Assembly: GCA_002104905.1 (NCBI GenBank)
Contig: MCFE01000095.1
Span: 109,420-173,419 of the forward strand
DNA: 64,000 bases
Direction: 5' to 3'
From: Basidiobolus meristosporus CBS 931.73
Taxonomy: Eukaryota > Basidiobolomycota > Basidiobolomycetes > Basidiobolales > Basidiobolaceae
This document shows positions 23,549 to 37,151 of the stretch, piece after piece. A program made the translations under genes and the position numbers. The notes under the pieces were generated by a model that was given only the letters and a program-made list of their open reading frames with translations, ran no database searches and was not told the origin of the DNA. The first letter of the stretch is position 1. Each line of letters begins with the position of its first letter.

Positions 23549-25565
23549 CTATTTGGGGAACCCAAAGGTCTTCTTACGGACAGACTTGTCAGGGGTAATG
23601 GGCCGACCAACGGTTTCTAGTCGCTTTTTCTTCTCCTCCAGATCCAATCTCTGCTTCTCCAATGTCTCCTTCATCTCTTTATGGCGTGAGTGAAGCTATT
23701 TGATACGATGTTCGAGTTAACTGGAAGTGGACGCGGTACTAAAGGAATTCTGGTGCCTCACCTCATCCTCAGTCTGCTTTAATTTGGCTTCTTTTTCTTG
23801 GACCTTTTGCTGGAAGACACTCATCATCTCACTCTCCATCTTTTTCATTTTAGCTTCATGGACCTTACGCTCCTCCTCCATCTTAGCCAAGGGGCTGAAA
23901 CATGCGGACCATTAATCCCTATGCATTGGACGGAACCCAGGAAACCAGACTTACTTGACTTCTTTGAACACCGAGTTGTCCTGCACGACGCCGAGTGACT
24001 CTAGTTTGGCGGTGCGATAGTTTTCGTATAGTATGGTGTTGGTGTATTCCCGTAGTTCCTCCAAGTGGGTCCTAAGCACCAGCAACGGGTTACTCACTAG
24101 TGAGACGAATGCGAAGATAATCTGGCGAAAAATCAATGCATGCATTACCTGATCAACATCTGGCGAAGCTTTACAAAATCGCAGTGGTCCTCGTTTTCAA
24201 CTGGAGAATTGAATGAACAGTCAGCAAATGGTCAGTAACCAGTCACTCCAAACTTTGTAACCTTCAATCACCCCCCAAGGATACTTGCGGCCACGAACAG
24301 CTTTGCCGTTGACCTCAATCTCCCTCTCACTGCCAACAATAGCAAAGGGGACTTTGTCCATGATCTCTTTGTTCTCAGCGATAGTCTCTGGGTCATCATG
24401 AATGTACGGTGACGGCTGGAAAATCTTGATCTTGTGATGCTGAATATCTTCAAGAATCTAGTAATCGGTAGACATGAGTTGACGGTGCACAGACGCCAAA
24501 GCACATGGGTAAACACCCTACCCGCTCCTTGAATGCCTTGATCTCGTCCTCGGTCAGAGTATCCGATTTGGCTATCACAGGAATGAGATTGACACGAGTG
24601 TGAAGACGGCGCATAAACTCGATGTCAAGTGGCTTCAAACTACAACTTCATGAGTTCCCGTTCAGCGGTTGATTAAAAAATAGGAGAACATACGCATGGC
24701 CCGTAGGGGAAATAAAGTAAATACAAGCATGAACACGGTTATCTTCCATTTTGCTGCGATTTGCGCTGCTCTCTCGCTCTAGGTATAGATCAAACCGTGC
24801 CTCAATATCCTCAAGGATGGGCTTCCAGCTTCGTAATGGTTATTCCATTGATGCCGAGGGGCCAGTTTGCGGCTAGGACCTTACCTTTCTTCGTTATTTA
24901 CGAAGTCGCCAAATCCCGGCGTATCGATAATAGTTAGTCCAAGCTTCACGCCATCCTCCACGAGCTCTTCGATTCCAAGTAAACAACGTTAATAGGCGTT
25001 CAGAGCCGATATCGTGAAATAGCCAACCAGCATTGTAGGATTGAATAGAAACAGTCTTGGGGTCGTCCAAAGAGAGGGGAACACTCTTCTTCTGTGGCAG
25101 TAAGGTCGAGTTCCACAAAGTGTTTACCAGGGTGGATTTACCCAGGCCAGACTCGCCTATATCGAACCAAAGTCAACACAGGATAGCCGGAGGGTGCTCG
25201 GCGAAAATAGTCACATCTTACCTACGACCATAAAAGTAAATTGAAAGCCCTTCTTCACGGATTTTCGATGGACTTGGTTGGGGAGGTTGGCAAAGCCAAC
25301 GTAATCGTTCAGTTCCTTCCTGAGAGGGCTCTAGAATAAGGGCTGCTTAGGAAGTGCCTTTTTGCGGCATGGTAGCTAGGGTGAATGTAGTAAACAACCT
25401 TAACACTCATTTGACGGTAGCTATTCGCAGCTTCGGTAGTGTCGGCTACTTCAAATGAAGGTATCAAATTGTTAGATTTGGGGTAGCAAAATGGGAAGGT
25501 TGGTAAATATGAAACTAACTCTTGATGAAAGAAACTAATCGTTCCGAGTCCAACTTACCAGTCAT
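23549..25565 (-). CDS. CDC3: Septin, CDC3/AspB type
   Basis: Twelve exons on the minus strand: 25559-25565, 25405-25448, 25222-25330, 25028-25156, 24885-24966, 24694-24828, 24522-24639, 24262-24457, 24149-24200, 23955-24071, 23762-23894 and 23549-23695, giving 422 aa. Septins are GTP-binding proteins that assemble into hetero-oligomeric filaments at septa, bud necks and hyphal tips. Seen here are the polybasic and start segment [19 protein letters not shown], the P-loop GESGLGKS, the switch motif DTPGFGD, the specificity motif AKSD, the septin-unique element ([12 protein letters not shown] and HCDFVKLRQ) and a C-terminal coiled coil ([17 protein letters not shown] and following). The N-terminus before the P-loop is short. 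The 7-base first exon (ATGACTG) and second exon are my best fit and less certain than the rest. The FANLPNQ.HRKS segment and the coiled coil favour CDC3/AspB over CDC10, CDC11 or CDC12. Confidence 0.93.
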
Positions 25566-26291
25566 AGTTGATATTTACGAGGCGTAGCTATTCTTGTGGG
25601 TGGAGAATAACAAGAGTCTATATACTCAGGCAACAAGAACAACTGTAATATGAAACGAAGTTTAGGAGGTGGATGTTGAAATAACTTAGCATTAAGGGTC
25701 ATTTTGAGGTTTGACAAGGCTGGTTTCAACGCAATAATGTTCTAGATAATATACAGCCAATCAGGATCCCTGAAAAGATCCACAAGTGGGGGTCGAGAAA
25801 TAACCGCAAATGCATGCTATCAAGGAATTAGTCCGTCGTTCATCTGATATGGCACTCAAGACGCGAGCTATCTTTTCAACGAGCCCGGGTGTTTCCACTG
25901 CACCACGTCCTTGGGGTCATTCCCCGTGCTTGTCTATCTGCCTTCATGATCTCCGTCACCTGGCTCTGATAGGGCGGTGTAAACACTATGATTCCTAATC
26001 GGACCTCCCCTGGAATGACCCAGAGACATCAGGGGCAAGAGGCTGCATTGGACAAAGCAAGTCAAGCAGCAGTCCACATCCATCTCTGCCATTTGATACC
26101 AGTGATCAGCCATTAGATGGAAATCAACGAAATTGGTCCGGCAACCCTGATTGGCCCCTGAGGAAAATCCATCGGATGCATTCAATCTGAACATATATTC
26201 TAACGCTTTATTTGCACCAAATTCCACATAAATTACACTATTGAATAGAGAATTCGGACAAAGATGGAGTGCTAATGCAAGGTCTAGTCAA
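25566..26291. other. Septin promoter and PLA2 3' flank
   Basis: About 0.7 kb between two genes on the minus strand. No recognisable gene, repeat or specific control site. Confidence 0.5.
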
Positions 26292-26873
26292 CTATCCTTG
26301 ATAGCTGAATCCAGGAGCGAATGGGAGATACGGAGGATCTACCATGTCGAAACAGCCAGCTTTCCGCTGCGCAGTCTCAAACGCATCACAGGAGAAATCT
26401 TGGGCCTGGCCAATTCTCCACAGAGCCCAGGCGGTGCCACCAAACTGGCTCCAGTATGAATCGCATTTGTTGATATCGCCCCAGTTGTTTACGACGTTGC
26501 GTCGGGCAAATTCAGGACAGAGTCCATACATACATTGTCGGAACTCGTTCTCGCATTCAAACTTGGTGACCCCGCAGCGGCTATAGCACTGGTCGTGAAG
26601 GTCACAACACAGTGAAAATAAGCCTTGATCATTGGCCTTGATCATCCCGCAGCCGGCGTTTACACCACTTTGATACTGCACTGCATCCGGTACCTCTGGG
26701 CAAAACAAGGGGGGAAGGATGGTGGGGGTGAAGTTTCCAGAGAAGTCGGCCAGTCCGGTTAGCAAAGGATTTATGGGTGGGACTGGGATTTTGGGGTATA
26801 GCACTTCCATGTTCAGCGAGTGGGCCAAGCCGATTAGGGGACAAAGGTATGTCAATAGCTCTGTAAACTTCAT
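26292..26873 (-). CDS. Secreted phospholipase A2-like protein
   Basis: The protein carries the calcium-dependent phospholipase A2 active-site signature CCDLHDQCY (His98-Asp99 counted from the upstream ATG at 26888) with the dense cysteine pattern that follows it (CYSRCGVTKFECENEFRQC...GLC). Secreted PLA2 enzymes cleave the sn-2 ester of phospholipids outside the cell. The CxxHDxCYxxCG arrangement is nearer to group XII/conodipine-type enzymes than to bacterial-type fungal PLA2. A calcium-loop glycine-rich segment may be AGCG just before the active site. From the ATG at 26873 the protein begins MKFTELLTYLCPLIGLAHS, a good signal peptide; the ATG at 26888 would add MPHFE in front of it, so I prefer 26873. 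Single exon, about 193 aa. It is divergent from the mS18 gene. Confidence 0.82.
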   Translation of the reverse strand: MKFTELLTYLCPLIGLAHSLNMEVLYPKIPVPPINPLLTGLADFSGNFTPTILPPLFCPEVPDAVQYQSGVNAGCGMIKANDQGLFSLCCDLHDQCYSRCGVTKFECENEFRQCMYGLCPEFARRNVVNNWGDINKCDSYWSQFGGTAWALWRIGQAQDFSCDAFETAQRKAGCFDMVDPPYLPFAPGFSYQG

Positions 26874-26933
26874 TTCAAAATGAGGCAAGGTGACTGCTGA
26901 ATCGCTGGACTGTACAACACCGACCGACAGAGG

Positions 26934-26943
26934 CTTAAATACT
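26934..26943 (-). promoter_or_regulatory. TATA-like element of the PLA2 gene
   Basis: On the minus strand the sequence reads AGTATTTAAG, about 60 bp before the preferred ATG. The same 12-base context (GAGTATTTAAGC) is found at nearly the same distance upstream of the Knh1-like gene (47359-47368). A TATA-type core promoter is the likely role. Confidence 0.45.
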
Positions 26944-27239
26944 CGTGAGTTCTCCTTGAAACAAGGAGCCTAGCCCCGTTTTGTCAGATACATGATTCTG
27001 TAACAGTGTAATAGACACTCATGCGATAAGATTGAATATCCTCCTAGAACATGCAGAGTGTGGGCTATGCAGAATAACCCTCAATTCATCTGGAGTAATT
27101 TTCAGGCAGAATCGTGCGCGCTGATTCGAGATAGAAAATATTGATGCATTCGAAAAAAATTGATGGTTCCGATTTTTGTCATCGACACACCTGTGGTCAA
27201 GCAGAAGTACAAGCATCAGCTTTCAGAGCCGGCTTAACC

Positions 27240-28029
27240 ATGTCTCTATTTCGTGTTTCATTCTCGCTTACACAACAAGCACGTACCCAAACCTCCCTTT
27301 TGGGGTACAATATCAGTCGTACACTCTCTTCCTCTGCAAGATGTCAGAACGAAGGTAGCCTTCCTTCTATTTGGTTTTATTACATGCCAAAGATGTTTGG
27401 ACTAAATTCACAGTTTCAGACGCTTCCAAATTTGAGCTTACAAACCTTGCCAAGCGCTTCTTGCCTAAAGATGTAAGCAACAGTCGCCTTGTCATTATGC
27501 TACTCCTTCTCATGTCTCAACTTGTGTAGACTTATGCGCCCTCGGATTTTAACGAAAACATTCCTCGCAACCGTTCCCGTAGAAAGGGTCAAAACGACCC
27601 CTTCCGCCAGCTTCACCTGAATCCCTTGAGCGAATACAAGGTATCTTGCAAACTGCGGCACGTGTTGTTGCTCAGCTGGTGACTCATAAAGTACACTCCT
27701 CTTACAGAATACCACTCTGTTGTCCAACTATGTTTCCCAAATGGGTAGAATCCTTCCAAGAACTGCCACTGGTATTTGTCGCTTCTAGTCGAACGTTTTT
27801 GCTTTTCTCTAACGCCGGGGTACCCTTTTTGAATTCAGGTCTTAGCGCCAAAAGTCAGCGCAAAGTAGGGAAAGCAATTCGAAGAGCTAGAGCTATGGGT
27901 ACTTTGGTTACTTTGTGTGGGTGGTTAGTCAGACACAATACTGATTTTTCTATCGACTTAGGTTTGATGCCTGTTACTTGGAAGCAAGCACCCCTTTTTG
28001 AATTTGGCAACCGCTCCAATCGCATGTAA
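27240..28029 (+). CDS. RSM18: Mitochondrial ribosomal protein bS18m
   Basis: Six exons: 27240-27354, 27420-27472, 27530-27640, 27708-27771, 27839-27898 and 27962-28029, giving 156 aa. The S18 core is plain: TLLSNYVSQMGRILPRTATGL joined across an intron to SAKSQRKVGKAIRRARAMGLMP, which matches the bacterial S18 pattern (Y.S..GKI.PRR.TG, QR....AIKRAR..ALLP). The protein would be part of the small subunit of the mitochondrial ribosome. The first 40 residues (MSLFRVSFSLTQQARTQTSL...) are rich in Arg, Ser and Leu with no acids, as expected of a mitochondrial import sequence. An ATG further upstream at 27141 is open but would precede this signal, so I start at 27240. Confidence 0.9.
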
Positions 28030-28503
28030 AATCTAGAATTGCATTCAAAAGTCCTCAACCATGGCTTTCCTTTCTTTCTTTCTATCTCATTTACCGTGAC
28101 AAAATGAAGCAGAGCACTCGTCTTGGGGTGGCCCTCTCTTCTTGATCAATAAAGCATACATGACACATAATATATTGCCCGCTTGACTGTTGTCGTCGAA
28201 GCTCGCCTTTCAGGCAGTTTCCTGAATGTTTCTCAGCCCATGTCAGGACTCGGAATTGTGTGGCCACTGCAAGTTGCACGTTGTGAATCGCATCAACCAC
28301 TCCCACCGATGGATGAGCCAAAACAAATCAGCTAGCAGTAGCATTGACTTAGAGTTTCATGCAAGAGTTAACAGTGTATCACTCAAATAGTGGGCCATAA
28401 TGATGGTCCCTATTTCCCCAAAACACATTAATTGTTGGCATTTTCTCCACTTCCATTCCAAACCTCCTTGTATTGCAATTCGAGTCAGCTTCGATTTGCC
28501 AAA

Positions 28504-30769
<2,266 letters not shown>

Positions 30770-31223
30770 GCAGTGTGCCCCGTATTTACGTAGAGTTGGC
30801 CAATTGCTTTAGTAATTCACTTGACGTCTTCCTTCAGAGCATCCATGAGCTCCAATCCTATGCATCTTGGCCACTAGCTTTCATTGATTTCTTAGTCCAC
30901 CATCTGCGTCCTACAACATTAATTTTCTTGTAACATCTATTTTGCTACAAATATATCTTTTACTTGTCCCGAGTCTCGACAGTTTACCCCAGAAGTGTAT
31001 GTTTTCATGGAAACTGTGGTATTCCAAGTTGAGAAAATGGCTCCGCTCCTAGAAATCGAACAACCAACCCTAGACAGCCAACCACCTATTGAACCAGGAA
31101 ATCTTGGTTGTCATCACCACCAAATCCCCAGTGAGGAAATCAGATGCAGAACAGGATCGTCCCAGCGTACATTGCTTAAACAAATGGTGGATGTTTATTT
31201 CGAATTTGATACAAAACAGAAAA

Positions 31224-32141
31224 TTAGGCAGAGCCAGCCAATTGTCTCTCTCTTCTGCGGTCACGCTCTTCAGTGATGGTAAGTTTGACACCCTTGTTCT
31301 TGGGGAGACTGACCCAAGGCTTGTTGCTCTCACCAATGACAAACACGTTGGACAAACGGGTGGCGAATTGACGGTCCAAAACGTCCTTAACGTGAACAAT
31401 GTCGAAGCCACCATGATGCTTCTCACGATGGGTGATGACACCAACACGACCCATGTTACGTCCACCGGTGATCATAGCAACGTTTCCAACATCGAACTTG
31501 ACGAAGTCGGTCATCTTTCCGGTCTCAAGGTCAAGCTTGACAGTGTCGTTGGCCTTGACAAGGGGGTCGGGGTAACGAAGGGTACGTCCATCGTGGGTGA
31601 TGACGAAGGGAATACCCTTAGCACCGATTTGGACCTTCTTGACCTTGCAGAGCTTATATCCAGCCTCCTCAGCAGAGATTCTATGAACAGTGAAACGGCC
31701 CTTGGTATCATAAACAAGGCGGAAGTGTTCACCGGTTTGCTCAATGCTGATAACATCCATGAAACCAGAAGGATAGGTGGTGTCGGTTCTGACTTTTCCG
31801 TCAACCTTGACGAGGCGTTGCATAAGAATGCTTTGGACCTCCTTCTTGGTAAGAGCGTACTTGAGTCTGTTTCTCAAGAAGATGACCAAAGGCAAGCATT
31901 CACGGAGCTTGTGAGGACCAGCAGAAGGTCTAGGGGCATAGGTGCCGGTAAGTTTGTCCAACATCCAATGCTTGGGGGCATTGAGACGCTTCAAATGCTT
32001 CTTAGGTCCGCGAGCCTAGAGATAGCATGGAAATCGTTAATTGTAGCACATCGTGGTATTTGTATCGGACACACATGAATCATCCATCCATTGATGCTAT
32101 CTCGGTTGTGTTGATACTAATTACTAACTTATACATACCAT
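31224..32141 (-). CDS. RPS4: Cytosolic 40S ribosomal protein eS4
   Basis: Two exons on the minus strand: 32139-32141 (only the ATG) and 31224-32015, giving 264 aa. The sequence is a textbook eS4, starting [19 protein letters not shown], with the S4 RNA-binding part ([31 protein letters not shown]) and the KOW-containing C-terminal half ([17 protein letters not shown]). It is a structural protein of the small ribosomal subunit near the mRNA entry path. The intron of 123 bp directly after the start codon (ATG then GTATGT) is typical of ribosomal protein genes, where the early intron often supports expression. Confidence 0.97.
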
Positions 32142-32681
32142 GGTGGACAAATTAAATATAGAACCAAGGGAAAAGGAAGGTTAATCAACAACAAGCAAAG
32201 ACTTTTAAGCTACATCGATGATAAATTTCGAATCTACCGCTTCATCTATGCTCTCATTGGCCCATCCTTAATTTTCTCCTTTTTTTATGATTCAACTTAT
32301 GATTCAATTTTCATTGACCAGTTTCGTCCTGGGTTTAAACGGGATTCCGCTTACCTGTTTAAATCTCTGGTCCGTTGGTGCAGTTCATTAGTGTGCCACC
32401 TCAACAGCAACATGAGATAGCCTAGCATGGGTGTCTCTGCTGTTCTTTCGAGACAAAGCCAACATCGCCATCCCTACAGAACATCAGAGCCAATATCGCA
32501 TTATTATTGTTGGGACCAAGTCTTTATTTCTAATTCGTGGGATTTAAACCAAATGAATGCAGGGTAAACAGAATCAAATATGAACCATAACTTGTACAAA
32601 TGAGGTGAATCGAGTAATGTCCGTATGAGCCGAATAATATATGCTCAATGAATAGTCCTTTCATACTGGTCATGGAGATAT
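32142..32681. other. eS4 promoter and sulfite reductase 3' flank
   Basis: About 0.5 kb AT-rich intergenic DNA between two minus-strand genes. No gene or repeat recognised. Confidence 0.5.
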
Positions 32682-35600
32682 TTACAAATCGTGGAAGTCG
32701 CTTCCTTGGATGGTGGCCTTGATGTACTTCTTTCGGATGACGAAGTCTCCGAATTTCTCTCCATCCTCACGCTCCAATGCGTAGTGCTTGATGAGCGGGG
32801 TTAGCACTTGGATGATCTCTTCTTCTTGGATGGACTCCTTGTACAGTTTGTTGAGGCGTTGTCCTGCATGACCACCACCGAGGTAGAGATTGTATGTTCC
32901 GGGCGCTTTGCCAACAAATGCGATCTCGGCCACATACGGACGGGCGCAGCCGTTGGGACATCCAGTCATACGAATTGTAATAGAGTCGTCGCGAAGCCCT
33001 GCCTCCTCAATCACTTTATCAACCTTCGTAATCAAAGACGGCAGGTAACGCTCACTCTCAGCCATCGCCAAACCGCATGTGGGCAATGCAACACATGCCA
33101 TGGAGCCGAGGCGTAAGCCACTATGGTTCACATTGTCCAGATTGTATTGACGAAGTAGCTCCTTCATCTTGGGTAGCTCCTCGTCGGTCACTCCGGCGAG
33201 GATCAGATTCTGGTTGGGAGTAATGCGGAACAGTCCCTTGTGTGCCTTGGCAATCTCTCTCAAGCCAGTCTTCCACATAAAGTCAGGGGTGTCCTTGATT
33301 CTGCCGTTCTCCAGGAACATGCCGAATTGCCAAGTGCCTGTATCATCCCTTCTCCATCCGTAGCGGTCACCATTATGGGCAAACTCGTAGGGGCGAGCAG
33401 GCTGCAATTTGTAGCCGAGACGCTCCTCTACCTCGCCTCGGAACCAGTCCAGGCCACGGTCGTCAATGGTGTACTTGAGACGAGCATGCTTACGGTTGGT
33501 ACGAACCCCGTAATCTCTTTGTACAAGCATAACCTTCTCTCCAACTTCGATGGCTTGCTCGGGTGTGCAGAAGCCCATAACCTCGGCAAGGCGGGGGAAA
33601 GTCTTCTTGTTGTTGTGAGTCATACCCATACCACCACCAACTGTCACATTGTAACCTAGAAGCTTGCCATCCTCAATGATCGCGATGTAGCCAAGGCAGT
33701 GGGCGAAGACATCGACATCGTTGCTTGGGGGAATGGCAACGGCAATCTTGAACTTACGAGGAAGATAGGTGGGTCCGTACAGTGGCTCATAATCCTGGAT
33801 GGCGTTTCCGCCAACAACGGAATCCGAAAGCCAGATTTCATGGTATGCCGAGGTTTGGGGAAGCAGGTGCTCACTGAGGTTCTTGGAGAACTCGAAGACT
33901 TCACGATGAACAGGAGTAGAGTCCGGGTTGGGCGAGCACATAACATTACGATTCACATCACCACATGCAGCAAGGGTATCCATCAGTGCCTTGTTGATGT
34001 CCCGAATGCTATTTTTCAAGTTTCTCTTTAGAACTCCGTGAAGCTGGAAGGTTTGACGAGTGGTCAACTTCAATGTGCCATTGGCTAGGTCGGTTGCAAT
34101 ATCATCCATCGCCAACCATTGCTCGGGAGTGGCGATTCCACCGGGAAGACGGACTCGGACCATGAAAGAGTATGCTTTTTCAAGTCCCTGTTTTTGACGC
34201 TCTTCGCGTAAATCGCGATCATCCTGTTGGTAAATTCCGTGGAATTTGGTCAACTTAGTATCAGTCTCACACAAGGCACCAGTCGAAGTATCGGCAAGTC
34301 CTTCCGCAATGCTACCACGAAGGAAATTGCTTCCGGTTTTCATCTGGTCATCAGTGATCGTAGGCTCCTCAGCTGGCCCAGCACCCTCGATGATATTCAC
34401 CCCGAGAGCCTCCCACAGCTTAGGCTCCCATTCTTGATAGCCGGTCTCGAAACCATCTGCATCTTGATCATCACCAAGTCCAAGTGGAGCAAATCTGACG
34501 GCGCCAAGCTCGAAGAGTCTGTTGTTGACATCCTTGGCTGGCTTGTTGTAGAAAATGTGGTCTTCAGGACGAGGCCAGTAGTGGCTATCACCGAGACCAA
34601 ATACTGAGAAGTTGGTATCCTTGAGTGCTAAATCAGTGGAGGAAAGGACCTTCCAGAATTCTCTGCCGTTTGTAGGGAATTCACCTTGCCCAGCGGTGGA
34701 GATGATGAACACAACATTAGTTTCGAGACCAAGGTCCTCAGCTGGGAACTCGTCCATTCCAAGAATGCGGGAGTTCATGCCACGACATTTGGCGTTTCTG
34801 TCGAGACGCTTTGCCAGGGTAGCAGCGTTTCCTCCGTCGGATGATACAAGGATAAGAAGCGGTGGGCCATTCAACCCGTTGAGAAGCTTACTGAATGCGG
34901 ACTTTGCTTCCTTCACAAGGGAAGTGTGGCGCTCACGGATCTCGTGTTCAACCGAGGACTCCAATGATTTCGCCAAGATGGGTTTAGCATTAGCCAAGAT
35001 GTTAAGTTGATTCTCACGGGCCAGGAATTTTTGAAGATCCGCTTTGATTTTCTCGGAGTCCAAGATGAACGAATCCAGGCCTTGCTTTTCCAAGCTGGGG
35101 TTCCAACGGTACAAGGGCCAGTATCCGGTATCAACGGCTAGCTTGGTTTCTTTGAGGACGGTGATTGGGTTACGTCCCTTCTCACCTTCCTCACTGTTGA
35201 TGGGCATGTACGCTAGGACAACTGAAGGGCCATCGTATGCCTCCGCTTCCATGAGAGCATGGAGGACCTGAGTGTACGAAGAATACACAGCAACAGAAGC
35301 TACATAGACTTTGCCATAATTCATGGCGTAGAGGCCGATGTCCTTCTTACGCTTCTCCGCAACCCATCTGTCTTTCTCAGTGTATGGTGTTGTGTCTACA
35401 ATGAGCATGTTGACATTCTCTCCGGAAGAGATAACGTGATGCACTCCACTATTTCCAATATCAAACGCCCATTCATCAGATCCAACCAGCCAGCTGGCAG
35501 GCTTGGAAAGCTGCTGGGATTGTTGGTAGTTGTACACTTCCTCCAAAACAGCGTGCTTGCTATGCTCAGCCTCGAGAAGAGGCTTTAGAGATTGGGCAAT

Positions 35601-37151
35601 CTTCTTGGATTCCCCAGAATCGTTGCGATGTAAAACCCAACTGGTAAGGGCAACATGCAATTCCTCCGAGATTGCGACTGAGTTATCTTTGAGCAAGGAG
35701 GTGACTTTTTCGGCCAAACGAGTGCGTTCTTGGATTTCAGCTACAATGACACCAAAACCAAACTCGGGACTGCTGGTTGGTACAGTCGAGGTGGCAGACC
35801 AAACGGAGGCGGATCTGGATGCATTCACAACTCTCAAACGTTCACCAAACAAGTGAGAAAGGAGTTTCAGGTAAGGTAATTCAGCAGCGTTTTCAGGCAG
35901 GTTCGCCCAACCCGATTGTTCAGCTGAGATTTGGCTTTCCTTGACAACGCCGTTTTGCTGTTTAGCACCAAGTTGGAAGTGGCTGGCAGAGTCCCTAGAT
36001 TGCAGAGTGTCTACCAGGCCGTTCACCATATCTGCGGTGAAGTCTCTCAACGGGCCACCGTAGTGGCCAGAGATTATGTGTGGGGATGTGCTATTCCATT
36101 GAGCACTTTGGAAGCAAGTGGTGGTGTCCAAGAAGAGGGGGCCCCAGATGTTCGAGGAGTCTGACGATTGTTCAAGAACCGCGATTTTCTTAATGTTCTT
36201 TGGCACCAATCCGAGGAAATCGGCCTCGGCCCAAGGTCTGAAGAGGTAAACTTTGACGAGGCCAAACTTTTCTTGGGCAGAAAGCTTGATGAGACCATCC
36301 TCCACAACGCTTACACTGGCACCCAGAGCAACGATTGCTAGCTCGGCCTCTGGATTTCCCGAGTACGTGATTGGAGAATACGACTTGTTGAAAGTTGCCT
36401 CAAGGGAAGCCATGAGATTGGTGACAGTCTCTAGAACCTCGCTTTGATTGATGACAGCACGAGAAGCGTTGTAACTCTTGACTGGAGATGAGCTCTCGGC
36501 AATCTCAGACTCGGATTCGGCCACTTGGTCGTTGGATTCGGCAACAGGCTCGACTATCAATTCGGTTAAACTGGCAAGTACATCATCCGCAAGCAAATCG
36601 ACACTTGAGTTCTTGTGTGACAGGTGTTGACTATCGAAGAAATGAATGAAGGGTATTTTGGATTTAAGCGAAGACAAGTAAGCGATGACAGATAAATTGT
36701 AGCAGTCTTGAACAGTGTGGGATCCCAGCATAGCAACACCAGTGTCCCTGACAGCCATCAAATCAGAATAATCACCAAATGGAGAAGCGCCGAGAACGTC
36801 ACGGCTTTCAGCTGCAACATGAAGAACGGCAGGAACCCGTTCGGAAGAGAGTTGATAAAGGAAGGGGATCAATCTAAGAAGATTCTTGGAGGAGGTATAC
36901 AACGATACTCTAGAATGCTTTTTGCTCAAGTTGCGGTACTCAGCAGCAATGTCTCCGGTTGATTGAACAAGAACGACCTCCGGGGAAACACCGGTAATGT
37001 TGTTGACCTGCTTCTGAATCAAATCCTCAATACCAGTGTAGAAACTGGGCTTCTCCTTGGTGCTCTGAACTACCAAAATCGCATCACTAAAAGCGTATGC
37101 AATACGAGAAGCAGCGGATTCTCCGCTGAACACATTTTCGAGGCCAGGCAT
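32682..37151 (-). CDS. MET5: Sulfite reductase (NADPH) beta subunit
   Basis: One uninterrupted frame of 1489 aa, close to yeast Met5/Ecm17 in size. Together with the flavoprotein subunit it reduces sulfite to sulfide with six electrons in cytosolic sulfate assimilation. From the N-terminus come a long region resembling the pyruvate-ferredoxin/transketolase-like module of fungal Met5 (residues about 1-740), a flavodoxin-like domain (about 760-905; [23 protein letters not shown]), and the catalytic sulfite reductase part with two ferrodoxin-like half domains. The Fe4S4/siroheme ligands are C-x5-C (CVALPTC, about residue 1352) and C-x3-C (CPNGC, about residue 1394). Substrate-side segments such as [11 protein letters not shown] are present. 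No intron is needed, which is unusual beside its intron-rich neighbours. Confidence 0.97.
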   Translation of the reverse strand: MPGLENVFSGESAASRIAYAFSDAILVVQSTKEKPSFYTGIEDLIQKQVNNITGVSPEVVLVQSTGDIAAEYRNLSKKHSRVSLYTSSKNLLRLIPFLYQLSSERVPAVLHVAAESRDVLGASPFGDYSDLMAVRDTGVAMLGSHTVQDCYNLSVIAYLSSLKSKIPFIHFFDSQHLSHKNSSVDLLADDVLASLTELIVEPVAESNDQVAESESEIAESSSPVKSYNASRAVINQSEVLETVTNLMASLEATFNKSYSPITYSGNPEAELAIVALGASVSVVEDGLIKLSAQEKFGLVKVYLFRPWAEADFLGLVPKNIKKIAVLEQSSDSSNIWGPLFLDTTTCFQSAQWNSTSPHIISGHYGGPLRDFTADMVNGLVDTLQSRDSASHFQLGAKQQNGVVKESQISAEQSGWANLPENAAELPYLKLLSHLFGERLRVVNASRSASVWSATSTVPTSSPEFGFGVIVAEIQERTRLAEKVTSLLKDNSVAISEELHVALTSWVLHRNDSGESKKIAQSLKPLLEAEHSKHAVLEEVYNYQQSQQLSKPASWLVGSDEWAFDIGNSGVHHVISSGENVNMLIVDTTPYTEKDRWVAEKRKKDIGLYAMNYGKVYVASVAVYSSYTQVLHALMEAEAYDGPSVVLAYMPINSEEGEKGRNPITVLKETKLAVDTGYWPLYRWNPSLEKQGLDSFILDSEKIKADLQKFLARENQLNILANAKPILAKSLESSVEHEIRERHTSLVKEAKSAFSKLLNGLNGPPLLILVSSDGGNAATLAKRLDRNAKCRGMNSRILGMDEFPAEDLGLETNVVFIISTAGQGEFPTNGREFWKVLSSTDLALKDTNFSVFGLGDSHYWPRPEDHIFYNKPAKDVNNRLFELGAVRFAPLGLGDDQDADGFETGYQEWEPKLWEALGVNIIEGAGPAEEPTITDDQMKTGSNFLRGSIAEGLADTSTGALCETDTKLTKFHGIYQQDDRDLREERQKQGLEKAYSFMVRVRLPGGIATPEQWLAMDDIATDLANGTLKLTTRQTFQLHGVLKRNLKNSIRDINKALMDTLAACGDVNRNVMCSPNPDSTPVHREVFEFSKNLSEHLLPQTSAYHEIWLSDSVVGGNAIQDYEPLYGPTYLPRKFKIAVAIPPSNDVDVFAHCLGYIAIIEDGKLLGYNVTVGGGMGMTHNNKKTFPRLAEVMGFCTPEQAIEVGEKVMLVQRDYGVRTNRKHARLKYTIDDRGLDWFRGEVEERLGYKLQPARPYEFAHNGDRYGWRRDDTGTWQFGMFLENGRIKDTPDFMWKTGLREIAKAHKGLFRITPNQNLILAGVTDEELPKMKELLRQYNLDNVNHSGLRLGSMACVALPTCGLAMAESERYLPSLITKVDKVIEEAGLRDDSITIRMTGCPNGCARPYVAEIAFVGKAPGTYNLYLGGGHAGQRLNKLYKESIQEEEIIQVLTPLIKHYALEREDGEKFGDFVIRKKYIKATIQGSDFHDL

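Noticed and set aside
31089-32078. 329-codon open frame on the + strand
   Set aside because: It is the antisense shadow of the eS4 gene, whose minus-strand protein is unmistakable.
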